From positions 5,491,001-5,555,000 of the forward strand of contig NZ_CP015136.1 of NCBI RefSeq assembly GCF_001618865.1: a DNA stretch of 64,000 nt, read 5' to 3'. A model generated the notes under the pieces. That model ran no database searches. It worked only from the letters and a program-made list of their open reading frames with translations, and was not told the origin of the DNA. Below are positions 19,832-27,900 of the stretch, piece by piece. Origin of the DNA: Luteitalea pratensis (GTDB lineage Bacteria; Acidobacteriota; Vicinamibacteria; Vicinamibacterales; Vicinamibacteraceae). Numbering within the stretch: position 1 is the first letter of the stretch; each line of letters starts with the position of its first letter. The translations under genes were made by a program, and so were the position numbers.

Positions 19832-20253
19832 AGCGAGTCCAGTCGGCCTTCGGCATCGGGCCTTCGGCATCGGGCCTTCGGCCTTCGTCGTTGTCGATGG
19901 CAGGGCCGGTACGCCCGACCCTCTAGCCGGTTGCCGTCGTCGACTTGGTCGGCCGAAGCCCGGATGCGAAGGCGGCTTGCCACTGCCGGTCCTGCAAAGC
20001 CGTATCGTAGCGCGAAGTCGCGGCGCTCGACTTCTCGCGCGTCAAGCGCATCACGTCCGGCCGCGTGACGCCTCGACACCTTCACGGGCGGGTTGCCGAG
20101 ACGACAATGGATGGGTTCGGCTATCCTCTGACCCACAACGCCGCCGCCAGAGCAGGTCCGGGTCCGTGATTCCGCCGTTCGACTCGAGCCTGCGTGATGG
20201 CGGACTGCGCAGCGACGAGGCGTGATGTCTATGACAACAGGAGGGGACCTGCC
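19832..20253. other. Intergenic region with word tract and possible gene remnant
   Basis: At 19848-19884 there are GGCCTTCGGCATCGG word repeats. On the minus strand a 52-codon open stretch ends at TAG 19923-19925; its last 42 codons from an ATG at 20051 read like a protein C-terminus (MRLTREKSSAATSRYD...) but were not identified. This may be the 3' remnant of a gene that once preceded the UxaA-like gene in the operon. The remaining part up to 20238 would contain the promoter of the C58-like gene; no clear -10/-35 was seen. Confidence 0.35.
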
Positions 20254-21264
20254 ATGACCGTGAGAGACAGATTGGCGTCGCTCGGCACCGCCCTGGGCGA
20301 TTTCAACCAGGGTGAGTTCGGGAAGGATTTCTCGATGATCGAAGGTGTGAACCCGGCTGAGGGTTATTGTGCCGGCGTCGCACTCGACTGGACTCGCAGG
20401 GTCTTGCAGAGCGGGTCCGGCCGCCAGGCGAAATTTCTCCACTACGCCAGCGCGAAGAATGCGCTCCCCTCCGGCGTCGGCACCGACACGAGGCAGACCC
20501 GGACCCTGCGTCGCATGGCGACCGCCTTCAGCGGCCAGGGCGCCAGTTACGTCACGACCACGCGCAAGACCGAGCTGATCGCACTGTTGACGCCGCTGCT
20601 GACGGCACCACTAGTCAACTACAATTCGTCGCCCTGCGTGGGCGTGCCCAGTGCAGCAGCGAAGCTGCTTATGGAGCGGTTCGACCTTCAGGACAACCCG
20701 TTCGACTTGGGGTACGAGCCGGCCGGCTTCGTGTCGCGAAACAGAATCCAGAACTGGCTGAATACGATCACTCAGGGCGTCGACCCGCAGCACAGCAAGC
20801 TTGCCGATGGGGGACGCGAGTGGGGGCAGTACGCCAAGGAACTCGACGACAAGTTCAGCGGCAGCAAGAAAAGGAAGTTCGGCAAAATCCACGTCGTGAC
20901 CTCCAGCAATCAGCAGACGTATGGGTCACCCGGGGCATGGCGCACAGAACTGCTGGCCAATGGCTTCCAAACTGACTGCTGCACCATCGTTGGCGTGGGC
21001 GCGCCTGGAGACGAGGGGCACGCCGTGGCGGTTCACCTGCTCGGCGCCGATTACCGTTTCTTCGACCCGAACTACGGGGTCTACAAGTATTCGCTCGAGG
21101 GCCTGAGGACTGCGCTCCAGCATCTCTTCGGCGCTCCTTTCTTCACAGACGACGGGTTGGATGCCGATTTGCCGGTCTACAGGCGCAGAACCGACTCGAC
21201 GAAACCCAAAGACACGAAGCCATGGACGCGGATGAGTTACACGATATTCGCGGCAAACAGCTGA
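20254..21264 (+). CDS. YopT/AvrPphB-type (peptidase C58-like) cysteine protease homologue
   Basis: This 336-residue protein shows the three-part signature of YopT-like cysteine proteases. The Cys motif is GYCAGVALDW (Cys39). The His motif is EGHAVAVHL (His256), followed by the Asp motif YRFFDPNYG (Asp271). The 15-residue His-Asp spacing and FFDPNYG are hallmarks of the C58 family. No signal peptide, membrane segment or extra domain is seen, so export would need another route. The start has a strong Shine-Dalgarno AGGAGG seven bases upstream. It stands alone, convergent with the M23/L,D-transpeptidase operon, and looks less GC3-biased than its neighbours, suggesting acquisition. Activity and targets are unknown. 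Confidence 0.72.
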   Translation: MTVRDRLASLGTALGDFNQGEFGKDFSMIEGVNPAEGYCAGVALDWTRRVLQSGSGRQAKFLHYASAKNALPSGVGTDTRQTRTLRRMATAFSGQGASYVTTTRKTELIALLTPLLTAPLVNYNSSPCVGVPSAAAKLLMERFDLQDNPFDLGYEPAGFVSRNRIQNWLNTITQGVDPQHSKLADGGREWGQYAKELDDKFSGSKKRKFGKIHVVTSSNQQTYGSPGAWRTELLANGFQTDCCTIVGVGAPGDEGHAVAVHLLGADYRFFDPNYGVYKYSLEGLRTALQHLFGAPFFTDDGLDADLPVYRRRTDSTKPKDTKPWTRMSYTIFAANS

Positions 21265-21292
21265 GCAGGGTGCCCCGACGTCCAGAGTCCTG

Positions 21293-22009
21293 TCATCTGA
21301 ACACCGGATACGGGTCGATCGGCGTCCCCTGCCACCAGCGCTTCTCCGGACCGAGCACGAAGATCGCGAAGTGCAGGTGCGGCGCTGCGGGATTGGCGTT
21401 GCCGGTGCTGCCGACGTAGCCGATGACCTGGCCGCGGCGCACCGTCGCTCCGTCCACGACTCCGGACGCATACCCCTGCAGGTGCGCGTAGTAGTACGCC
21501 ACCGACTGCGACGGATCGAACTGGTAGATCGTCAGGCCGCCGGCCTTGCTGGTGAACAATCTGGCCACCGTGCCGTCCTCGACGGCAACCACCGGCGTGC
21601 CAGTGGGCGCCATGATGTCCAGCGCTTCGTGCACCCGCTCGCCGCGAACCTCGGAGAACGAGGGCACGAGCGCGGCCGCCGTCAGCCCGCTCACGGGAAT
21701 CGTCAACGCGCGCGCACGCAACATCTCGACGATGGCGTCGGTGACGACGGGGGGACCTGCGGCCGGAGCCCCGTCGTGCGCGCCCTCGTGGGGCGTGGCA
21801 CCGACGGCCTTGGGCACCAGGACTCGTGCAGGGCGTGTCTTCGCTGCCGCCGCAGGCATGGTGGCTGACTGGCGCGTCACCATCGACGGGCGACCGCCCC
21901 AGTCACGATGGACGTGCAGCATGAAGGTCGCGATCCCCATCAGCGCCACCGTCGCGCAGGCAACCAGCACCGCCGTCCACGCCGCCGACTCCGCTCGGGC
22001 TCTCTTCAC
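21293..22009 (-). CDS. M23 (LytM-type) metallopeptidase, membrane-anchored
   Basis: This 238-residue protein is a putative peptidoglycan endopeptidase or its regulator. A GTG start is chosen because it overlaps the stop of the upstream L,D-transpeptidase gene (GTGA). Residues about 9-31 form a transmembrane anchor, so the rest is periplasmic. The LytM zinc site is complete: H127 and D131 in HEALDIMAP, and the HLH pair (H211, H213). A proline/alanine-rich linker separates anchor and peptidase. Coupling to an L,D-transpeptidase suggests joint cell-wall remodelling. Confidence 0.9.
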   Translation of the reverse strand: MKRARAESAAWTAVLVACATVALMGIATFMLHVHRDWGGRPSMVTRQSATMPAAAAKTRPARVLVPKAVGATPHEGAHDGAPAAGPPVVTDAIVEMLRARALTIPVSGLTAAALVPSFSEVRGERVHEALDIMAPTGTPVVAVEDGTVARLFTSKAGGLTIYQFDPSQSVAYYYAHLQGYASGVVDGATVRRGQVIGYVGSTGNANPAAPHLHFAIFVLGPEKRWWQGTPIDPYPVFR

Positions 22010-22998
22010 GGCTCGAAGATCACGGGAGTGCCGGTCTTGACGAGCGCGGCCACGCGCAAGGCGTCCCAGTTGGTCAGGCGCACGCACCCGTGCGATTGCG
22101 TGACGCCGACGCGGTCGGGCTCAGGAGTGCCATGCAGGCCGTAGTGCTCCTTGTCCAAATCGATCCAGACCAGGCCGACAGGGTTATTGGGACCCGCGGG
22201 CAGCCTGGCCTTCGCGTGTGAGGGATCGGCATCCCAGAACAGATCCGGGCTGTAGTGGAAGACCGGGCGGAGGTACACGGCCGTCACCTTCCACGTCCCG
22301 AGCGGCAGTGGGTCGTGATCGCTGCCGGACGTGACCGGCGCGGAGAAGAGGACCTTGCCGTCCACGCCCTTCACCGTCAGGGCCCCAGCCGCCTTCGAGA
22401 CGTGCACCTCAGCCACGCCCTCCGCCTCGGGCGGGTTCACCTGCCGCGTCTCCGTCGTCGCAGGCACCACGCACGGTTCGACGTTGGGCACCCGCATCAT
22501 GGTCCCCGCCTTCCACGTCAGCCTGGGATTCAATCGCGCCAGCAGGCGGGACGTGGTATGAAAGCGCTCCGCGAGCATCTCGGCAGGCGAGGTGTAGGCG
22601 AGCACCTCGAGTGTGCGCTTTTCCATCATGTCGTCCGGAATGCGATCCAGGAACGGCCCAGCCAGATCCTCGGCGGTCAGGGTGTAATCCACGAGCGACG
22701 CGTCGGCAGGCAGTGCCTGGCGCGTCGCGTCGTCCATCGCCCCTGATGGCGTCAGGCCCTTCGCCTCCTGGAAACGCTGCAGCGCCGCGCGCGTGGTCCG
22801 GCCAGGCGCACCGTCGATGACGCCAGGGGAGAACCCGGCCCGGTCGAGCGCCACCTGGACCGCGAGACCTGCGGGGACCTGGTGCGGCGTTCCTGCCGCT
22901 GGCTGGCCGTGGGCCGACTGGGGCAGAAATGTGGTCGCGACGAGCAGGCCCACGGTCGAGGTGCAACGCAGGAAACGAGGCGGTCCGGAGCGAGTCAT
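22006..22998 (-). CDS. L,D-transpeptidase with peptidoglycan-binding domain
   Basis: This 330-residue protein should form 3-3 cross-links in peptidoglycan or attach proteins to it. It has a signal peptide after MTRSGPPRFLRC, a PG_binding_1 domain at about residues 45-85 (with PGVIDGAPGRTTRAALQRF), a middle LysM-like section, and a C-terminal YkuD domain with the catalytic signature SHGCVR (Cys305). The start at 22998 is preferred over longer in-frame starts because it begins the signal peptide. It shares a GTGA overlap with the M23 gene and is divergent from the TonB receptor gene. Confidence 0.92.
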   Translation of the reverse strand: MTRSGPPRFLRCTSTVGLLVATTFLPQSAHGQPAAGTPHQVPAGLAVQVALDRAGFSPGVIDGAPGRTTRAALQRFQEAKGLTPSGAMDDATRQALPADASLVDYTLTAEDLAGPFLDRIPDDMMEKRTLEVLAYTSPAEMLAERFHTTSRLLARLNPRLTWKAGTMMRVPNVEPCVVPATTETRQVNPPEAEGVAEVHVSKAAGALTVKGVDGKVLFSAPVTSGSDHDPLPLGTWKVTAVYLRPVFHYSPDLFWDADPSHAKARLPAGPNNPVGLVWIDLDKEHYGLHGTPEPDRVGVTQSHGCVRLTNWDALRVAALVKTGTPVIFEP

Positions 22999-23008
22999 GT
23001 TGACCACT

Positions 23009-23080
23009 GGTGCAAGGTCGTTGCCGTGCCCTGCCGACTGGTAGTACCAATCCGCCTCGAGCCGTTTGAACACTTGCACC
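23009..23080. promoter_or_regulatory. Palindromic operator candidate in the divergent region upstream of the TonB receptor
   Basis: TGGTAGTACCA at 23039-23049 is a perfect 11-bp palindrome of the TGGT-N3-ACCA type bound by several GntR/FadR-family regulators of sugar-acid genes. It is flanked symmetrically by an inverted pair, GGTGCAAG (23009-23016) and CTTGCACC (23073-23080). The region lies just inside the divergent gap between the L,D-transpeptidase gene and the receptor gene. No GntR gene is in the window. Confidence 0.4.
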
Positions 23081-23230
23081 CGAGCACGTTGATGCGACAT
23101 ACTCCGGCCGCTCAAATTACCGAAGAGGTCGGCGCTCCGGTGGCGACATGGTGTCCTGTGGACGCATGTCGAACCGCGAATGGTGCGACCACTCGCAGTT
23201 CGTTGCGACTGCATGCGAAAGGTCTCGGAG

Positions 23231-26200
23231 ATGCGGATGCTCCTGCAATACCTACGCCCGTGTCAGGGTCTCGTCCTGGCCCTGTTGTGCGTGATTGGCC
23301 TCACTTCTCCTGCGCTGGCGCAGGATCCTCGCGGCTCGATTGCCGGCCGCGTGGTCGACTCCTCCGGTGGTGCCCTTCCGGGCACCACCGTCACGGTCAC
23401 CAACACGGCGACGGGCACCGCGAACACCGCGGTCACCAACGAAGAGGGTGGCTACTCCATCCCGTTCATCACACCCGGTAGCTACGACATTCTTGTCGAA
23501 CTCACCGGCTTCAAGCGCGCGGAGCGAAAGGCCGTCGAGGTGCGGATCGCCGATCGCCTCGAGCTGGACTTCAAGCTCGAGATCGGCGGCCTCGAGGAGA
23601 CGATCACCGTCGAGGGCGGCACGCCGCTGCTCGACACGCGCTCGGCGTCGCAGGGGCAGGTCATCGACGAGAAGCGCATCGAGATGATGCCGCTGTCGGA
23701 TGGCAACCCATTCACGCTGACGCGCCTCGCGGCCGGCACCGTCTTCACCGGTGACCTCAAGTTCGCGCGCCCGTTCGACAACGGCGGCACGTCGGCGACC
23801 ACGAGCAATGGGGCGGCCGGCGGCAACGAGTTCACGCTCGATGGCTCGCCGAACATGGCCAACGGACGCCGCGTCGCCTTCACACCGCCGGCGGGCGCCG
23901 TGCAGGAGTTCAAGGTGGAGACCGCCACGTTCGATGCGCAGCAGGGGCACACGGCCGGCGCGACCATCAACGTGACGATGAAGGCCGGCACCAACCAGTT
24001 CCACGGCGACGGCTACTACCACTACCGCGACGAGACGCTCGCCAAGAACGACTTTTTTCTCGAGCGCGCCGGCCGTCCGAAGGACACCCTCGAGTACAAG
24101 CGTTTCGGCGGCACGTTCGGCGGTCCGGTCGATCTGGGCTTCTACAACGGCCGCAACAAGACCTTCTTCTTCTCGGCGTTCGAGTGGCTGTACGACCAGT
24201 TTCCGGAGCCGACGCAGGTCACGGTGCCCAGCGAGGCGCAGCGCAACGGCGACTTCTCGGCGCTCCTGCCGCTCGGCATCCAGATCTTCGACCCCGCCAC
24301 TGCCCAAGTCGTCAACGGGCAGGTGCGCCGGACGGCCTTCCCGGGCAACATCATCCCGGCCAATCGCATCAACAACGTCGCCCGCGAAATCCTGAAGTAC
24401 TACCCGCTGCCGAACCAGCAGGGCAACGCGCAGGGGCAGAACAACTACATCGCCAACAACCCGCGTGGTGACGACTTCTACTCGATGAACTTCCGTGGCG
24501 ACCACCAGTTCAACAACAACAACAAGATGTTCGCCCGCTACTCGCGTAACAACCGCACGGAGTACCGCGGTGCCTGGACCGGCGAGCAGAACGGTGTGAC
24601 GCCAACCGGCAACTACCTGTTCCGCATCAACGACGCGGTGACCGGCGACCACGTCTGGACGATGAGCCCGACGACGGTGCTGAACCTGCGCGGCAGCTGG
24701 TCGAAGTTCCAGGAACCGAGCAAGCGGCAGCACCAGGACATCTTCGACCCCGCGTCGCTCGGCTTCTCGTCCCAGACCACCGCGCTGTTCCCGACCGACG
24801 TCAAATACTTTCCGCGCATCCAGTTCCCGAGCAATAATATCTACGAGCCGCTCGGTGACTCGTATGCCGGGGGCACGAACTTCGACATCTTGACGTTCCA
24901 GCCGACGGTGACGAAGTTCTTCGGCAACCACTCGGTGCGCGCGGGCTACGACTTCCGCCGCTACCGCCAGCCGATGACACCGAGCTACCACGCCGCGGGC
25001 CGCTACGAGTTCGGGCGCGACTACACCAACGGCGGCACCGACCTCGGCAACGCCGTCATCGGCCAGGAACTGGCGGCGTTCCTCCTCGGCCTGCCGTCTG
25101 GTACCAACAGCGCCATCGAGATCGCACCGGATAGCAGCAACACGAGCGTCTACCAGGGCGTGTTCGTGCAGGACGACTGGAAGGTCAACAGCAGGCTGAC
25201 CGTGAACCTCGGCCTGCGCTACGAATACGAAGGCGCACCCACCGAAGCCGACAACGCCAACGTGCGCGGCTTCGACCCCACGGCGAACCTCAACGTCACC
25301 GCGGCGGCTCGCGCCGCGTACGCGCAGCGGCCAGTCGTGGAGTTGCCGGCGAGCCAGTTCAACCCCGTGGGCGGTGTGCTGTACGCGACCGACAGCAATC
25401 CCGGCTTCTGGAATACCGACAAGAACAACTGGCAACCGCGCGTCAGTGCCGCCTACCAGATGAACGACCGGACGGTGGTGCGTGGCGGCTGGGCGATTTA
25501 CACGGTGCCCTTCCTGTTCGACACCGCCTTCTTCCAGCCGGGCTACGCCCAGTCGACGCCGGTGGTCGCCTCAAACGACAGCGGCCTGACGTTCCAGGCC
25601 AACCTGACCAACCCGTTCCCGGGTGGCGTGACCCAGCCGGCCGGCAATTCCAACGGCGTGAACACGTTCGTCGGCCAGAACCTGAGCCGCTACACGATGA
25701 ACGTGGACGCCAGCAACGGGCAGGCGATGCGTTGGGCCATCAGCGTGCAGCACGAGATCTTCGCCAAGTGGGTGGTCGAAGCGGGCTACACGGGCAACCA
25801 CGGGTACGACATCAGTGTCGACACCGACATCAACCAGATCCCGGTGCAGTTCCTCTCGACGAGCCCGACGCGCGACGCCGCGCTGATCGCAAACCTGGCG
25901 CAGCCCGTGGCCAACCCTTTCGCGGGCCTGCTGCCGGGCACGGGCCTGAACACTGCCAACGTCGCGCGCAGCCAGCTGCTGCGTCCGTTCCCGCAGTTCA
26001 CGCAGGTGCAGAGCCGCAACTTCGACGGCACGAGCAGCTACCAGTCGGGGCAGTTTCGCCTCGAGCGGCGGTTCTCCGACGGCTACTCGTTCCTGGCGAC
26101 GTACACGGCCTCGCGCTTCACCGAGCGTGCTTCCTGGCTGAACGCGCAGGAAGGCGCAGTGGGCATCTACGAGGAACGCCCTTCGACCAACGACGTTCCT

Positions 26201-26761
26201 CACCGCGTCGTCCTCAACGGCATCCTCGAACTGCCGTTCGGCAACGGCCGCCGCTGGGGCAATGACTGGAATGGCCTCCTGAACGCGATCGCCGGCGGCT
26301 GGAACGTGTCGGCGATCTGGCAGTGGCAGACCGGCCGTCCACTGAATCCGGCGCTCGGCAACGTCTACTACAACGGCGACATCAACCAGCTCACGACCGA
26401 CTACTCGGTGGACGTATCGCAGCCGGTGTTCGACGTGAGCGGCTTCTACTTCAGTGATATCCCCGAGTCGCAGCGAATCAGCGACCCGCGCATCAACCTG
26501 GAGCAGAACTACCGCACGCTGCCCAGCCGCCCGGCGAAGCTGCGCGGCCAGCAGCAGAACCTGCTGGACATGTCGGTGGTCAAGCGCTTCGACATCACCC
26601 AGACCGTGCGCGCGCAACTGCATCTCGAGGTGTACAACGCGTTCAACCAGGTGTTCTACGGCGACCCGGAGATGAGCCCGCGAAGTGCCAACTTCGGCAA
26701 GGTCACCAGCCAGAGCAACGTGCCGCTGAACCTGCAGATCGGCTTCCGCGTGTCCTTCTGA
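23231..26761 (+). CDS. Oar-type TonB-dependent outer-membrane receptor with carboxypeptidase-regulatory-like domain
   Basis: This protein of about 1,176 residues is an outer-membrane transporter or adhesin of the Oar-like group common in Acidobacteriota. A signal peptide ends at ALAQDP. A carboxypeptidase-regulatory-like domain follows (GSIAGRVVDSSGGALPG), then a plug (GGNEFTLDGSPNMANG) and a long beta-barrel ending NLQIGFRVSF with a terminal aromatic. The start at 23231 is preferred because GAAAGG lies eight bases upstream; ATG 23237 is an alternative. A palindromic operator candidate lies about 180 bp upstream. The stop is followed within ten bases by the REP-like array. Substrate unknown. 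Confidence 0.93.
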   Translation: MRMLLQYLRPCQGLVLALLCVIGLTSPALAQDPRGSIAGRVVDSSGGALPGTTVTVTNTATGTANTAVTNEEGGYSIPFITPGSYDILVELTGFKRAERKAVEVRIADRLELDFKLEIGGLEETITVEGGTPLLDTRSASQGQVIDEKRIEMMPLSDGNPFTLTRLAAGTVFTGDLKFARPFDNGGTSATTSNGAAGGNEFTLDGSPNMANGRRVAFTPPAGAVQEFKVETATFDAQQGHTAGATINVTMKAGTNQFHGDGYYHYRDETLAKNDFFLERAGRPKDTLEYKRFGGTFGGPVDLGFYNGRNKTFFFSAFEWLYDQFPEPTQVTVPSEAQRNGDFSALLPLGIQIFDPATAQVVNGQVRRTAFPGNIIPANRINNVAREILKYYPLPNQQGNAQGQNNYIANNPRGDDFYSMNFRGDHQFNNNNKMFARYSRNNRTEYRGAWTGEQNGVTPTGNYLFRINDAVTGDHVWTMSPTTVLNLRGSWSKFQEPSKRQHQDIFDPASLGFSSQTTALFPTDVKYFPRIQFPSNNIYEPLGDSYAGGTNFDILTFQPTVTKFFGNHSVRAGYDFRRYRQPMTPSYHAAGRYEFGRDYTNGGTDLGNAVIGQELAAFLLGLPSGTNSAIEIAPDSSNTSVYQGVFVQDDWKVNSRLTVNLGLRYEYEGAPTEADNANVRGFDPTANLNVTAAARAAYAQRPVVELPASQFNPVGGVLYATDSNPGFWNTDKNNWQPRVSAAYQMNDRTVVRGGWAIYTVPFLFDTAFFQPGYAQSTPVVASNDSGLTFQANLTNPFPGGVTQPAGNSNGVNTFVGQNLSRYTMNVDASNGQAMRWAISVQHEIFAKWVVEAGYTGNHGYDISVDTDINQIPVQFLSTSPTRDAALIANLAQPVANPFAGLLPGTGLNTANVARSQLLRPFPQFTQVQSRNFDGTSSYQSGQFRLERRFSDGYSFLATYTASRFTERASWLNAQEGAVGIYEERPSTNDVPHRVVLNGILELPFGNGRRWGNDWNGLLNAIAGGWNVSAIWQWQTGRPLNPALGNVYYNGDINQLTTDYSVDVSQPVFDVSGFYFSDIPESQRISDPRINLEQNYRTLPSRPAKLRGQQQNLLDMSVVKRFDITQTVRAQLHLEVYNAFNQVFYGDPEMSPRSANFGKVTSQSNVPLNLQIGFRVSF

Positions 26762-26768
26762 TCGTGAT

Positions 26769-27836
26769 GGTAGGGACGGCTCTCCGAGCCGTCCACGACC
26801 AGACCGGGGACGCCGACTCCGAGGCCATGGACGCAGGTAGGGACGGCTCTCCGAGCCGTCCACGACCAGACCGGGACGCCGACTCCGAGGCCATGGACGC
26901 AGGTAGGGACGGCTCTCCGAGCCGTCCACGACCAGACCGGGACGCCGACTCCAAGGCGATGGACGCAGGTAGGGACGGCTCTCCGAGCCGTCCACGGCCA
27001 GACCGCGGACGTCGACTCCAAGGCGATGGACGCAGGTAGGGACGGCTCTCCGAGCCGTCCACGACCAGACCGGGACGCCGACTCCGAGGCCATGGACGCG
27101 GGTAGGGACGGCTCTCCGAGCCGTCCATCTCCGGCTGTCTTCCGAGCCGTCCATCTCCGGGCGTCTTCCGAGCCGTCCACGACCAGACAAGGGACGCCGA
27201 CTCCGAGGCCATGGACGCAGGTAGGGACGGCTCTCCGAGCCGTCCACGACCAGACCGGGGACGTCGACTCCAAGGCGATGGACGCAGGTAGGGACGGCTC
27301 TCCGAGCCGTCCACGCCAGACCGGGACGCCGACTCCAAGGCGATGGACGCAGGTAGGGACGGCTCTCCGAGCCGTCCACGGCCAGACCGCGGACGTCGAC
27401 TCCAAGGCGATGGACGCAAGTAGGGACGGCTCTCCGAGCCGTCCACGGCCAGACCGCGGACGTCGACTCCAAGGCGATGGACGCAGGTAGGGACGGCTCT
27501 CCGAGCCGTCCACGACCAGACCGGGACGCCGACTCCGAGGCCATGGACGCAGGTAGGGACGGCTCTCCGAGCCGTCCACGGCCAGACCGCGGACGTCGAC
27601 TCCAAGGCGATGGACGCAGGTAGGGACGGCTCTCCGAGCCGTCCACGGCCAGACCGCGGACGTCGACTCCAAGGCGATGGACGCAGGTAGGGACGGCTCT
27701 CCGAGCCGTCCACGACCAGACCGGGACGCCGACTCCGAGGCGATGGACGCAGGTAGGGACGGCTCTCCGAGCCGTCCACGACCAGACCGGGACGCCGACT
27801 CCGAGGCCATGGACGCCTCGGAGAGGCGTCCCTACC
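26769..27836. repeat. Tandem array of 15 REP-like palindromic units (family A)
   Basis: Fifteen copies of GTAG followed by arms GGACGGCTC and GAGCCGTCC around a TCC loop lie in the same orientation at 65-67 bp spacing, except one 119-bp interval at 27103-27222 that contains two truncated copies. The 40-bp spacers come in two main kinds: one with GACCGGGACGCCGACTCCGAG and one with CCGCGGACGTCGACTCCAAG (first 20 bases compared), plus mixtures. The array closes with an inverted, variant copy ending CCCTACC at 27836. It fills the whole gap between the TonB receptor and the first Gfo/Idh gene. Long minus-strand open frames here are an artefact of the repeat. Confidence 0.92.
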
Positions 27837-27900
27837 AATCTCCGTAGACGGTGGGGGGCTCGACCGAATACGCTTGGCGAGTTCGCCCTCTCTCCCGGAA

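Noticed and set aside
26769..27836. CRISPR array
   Set aside because: Repeats are palindromic and evenly spaced, but the spacers are near-identical and fall into two kinds, and there is no cas gene nearby.
26769..27836. Insertion sequence or transposon
   Set aside because: No transposase, no target-site duplication and no terminal inverted repeats beyond the palindromic units themselves.
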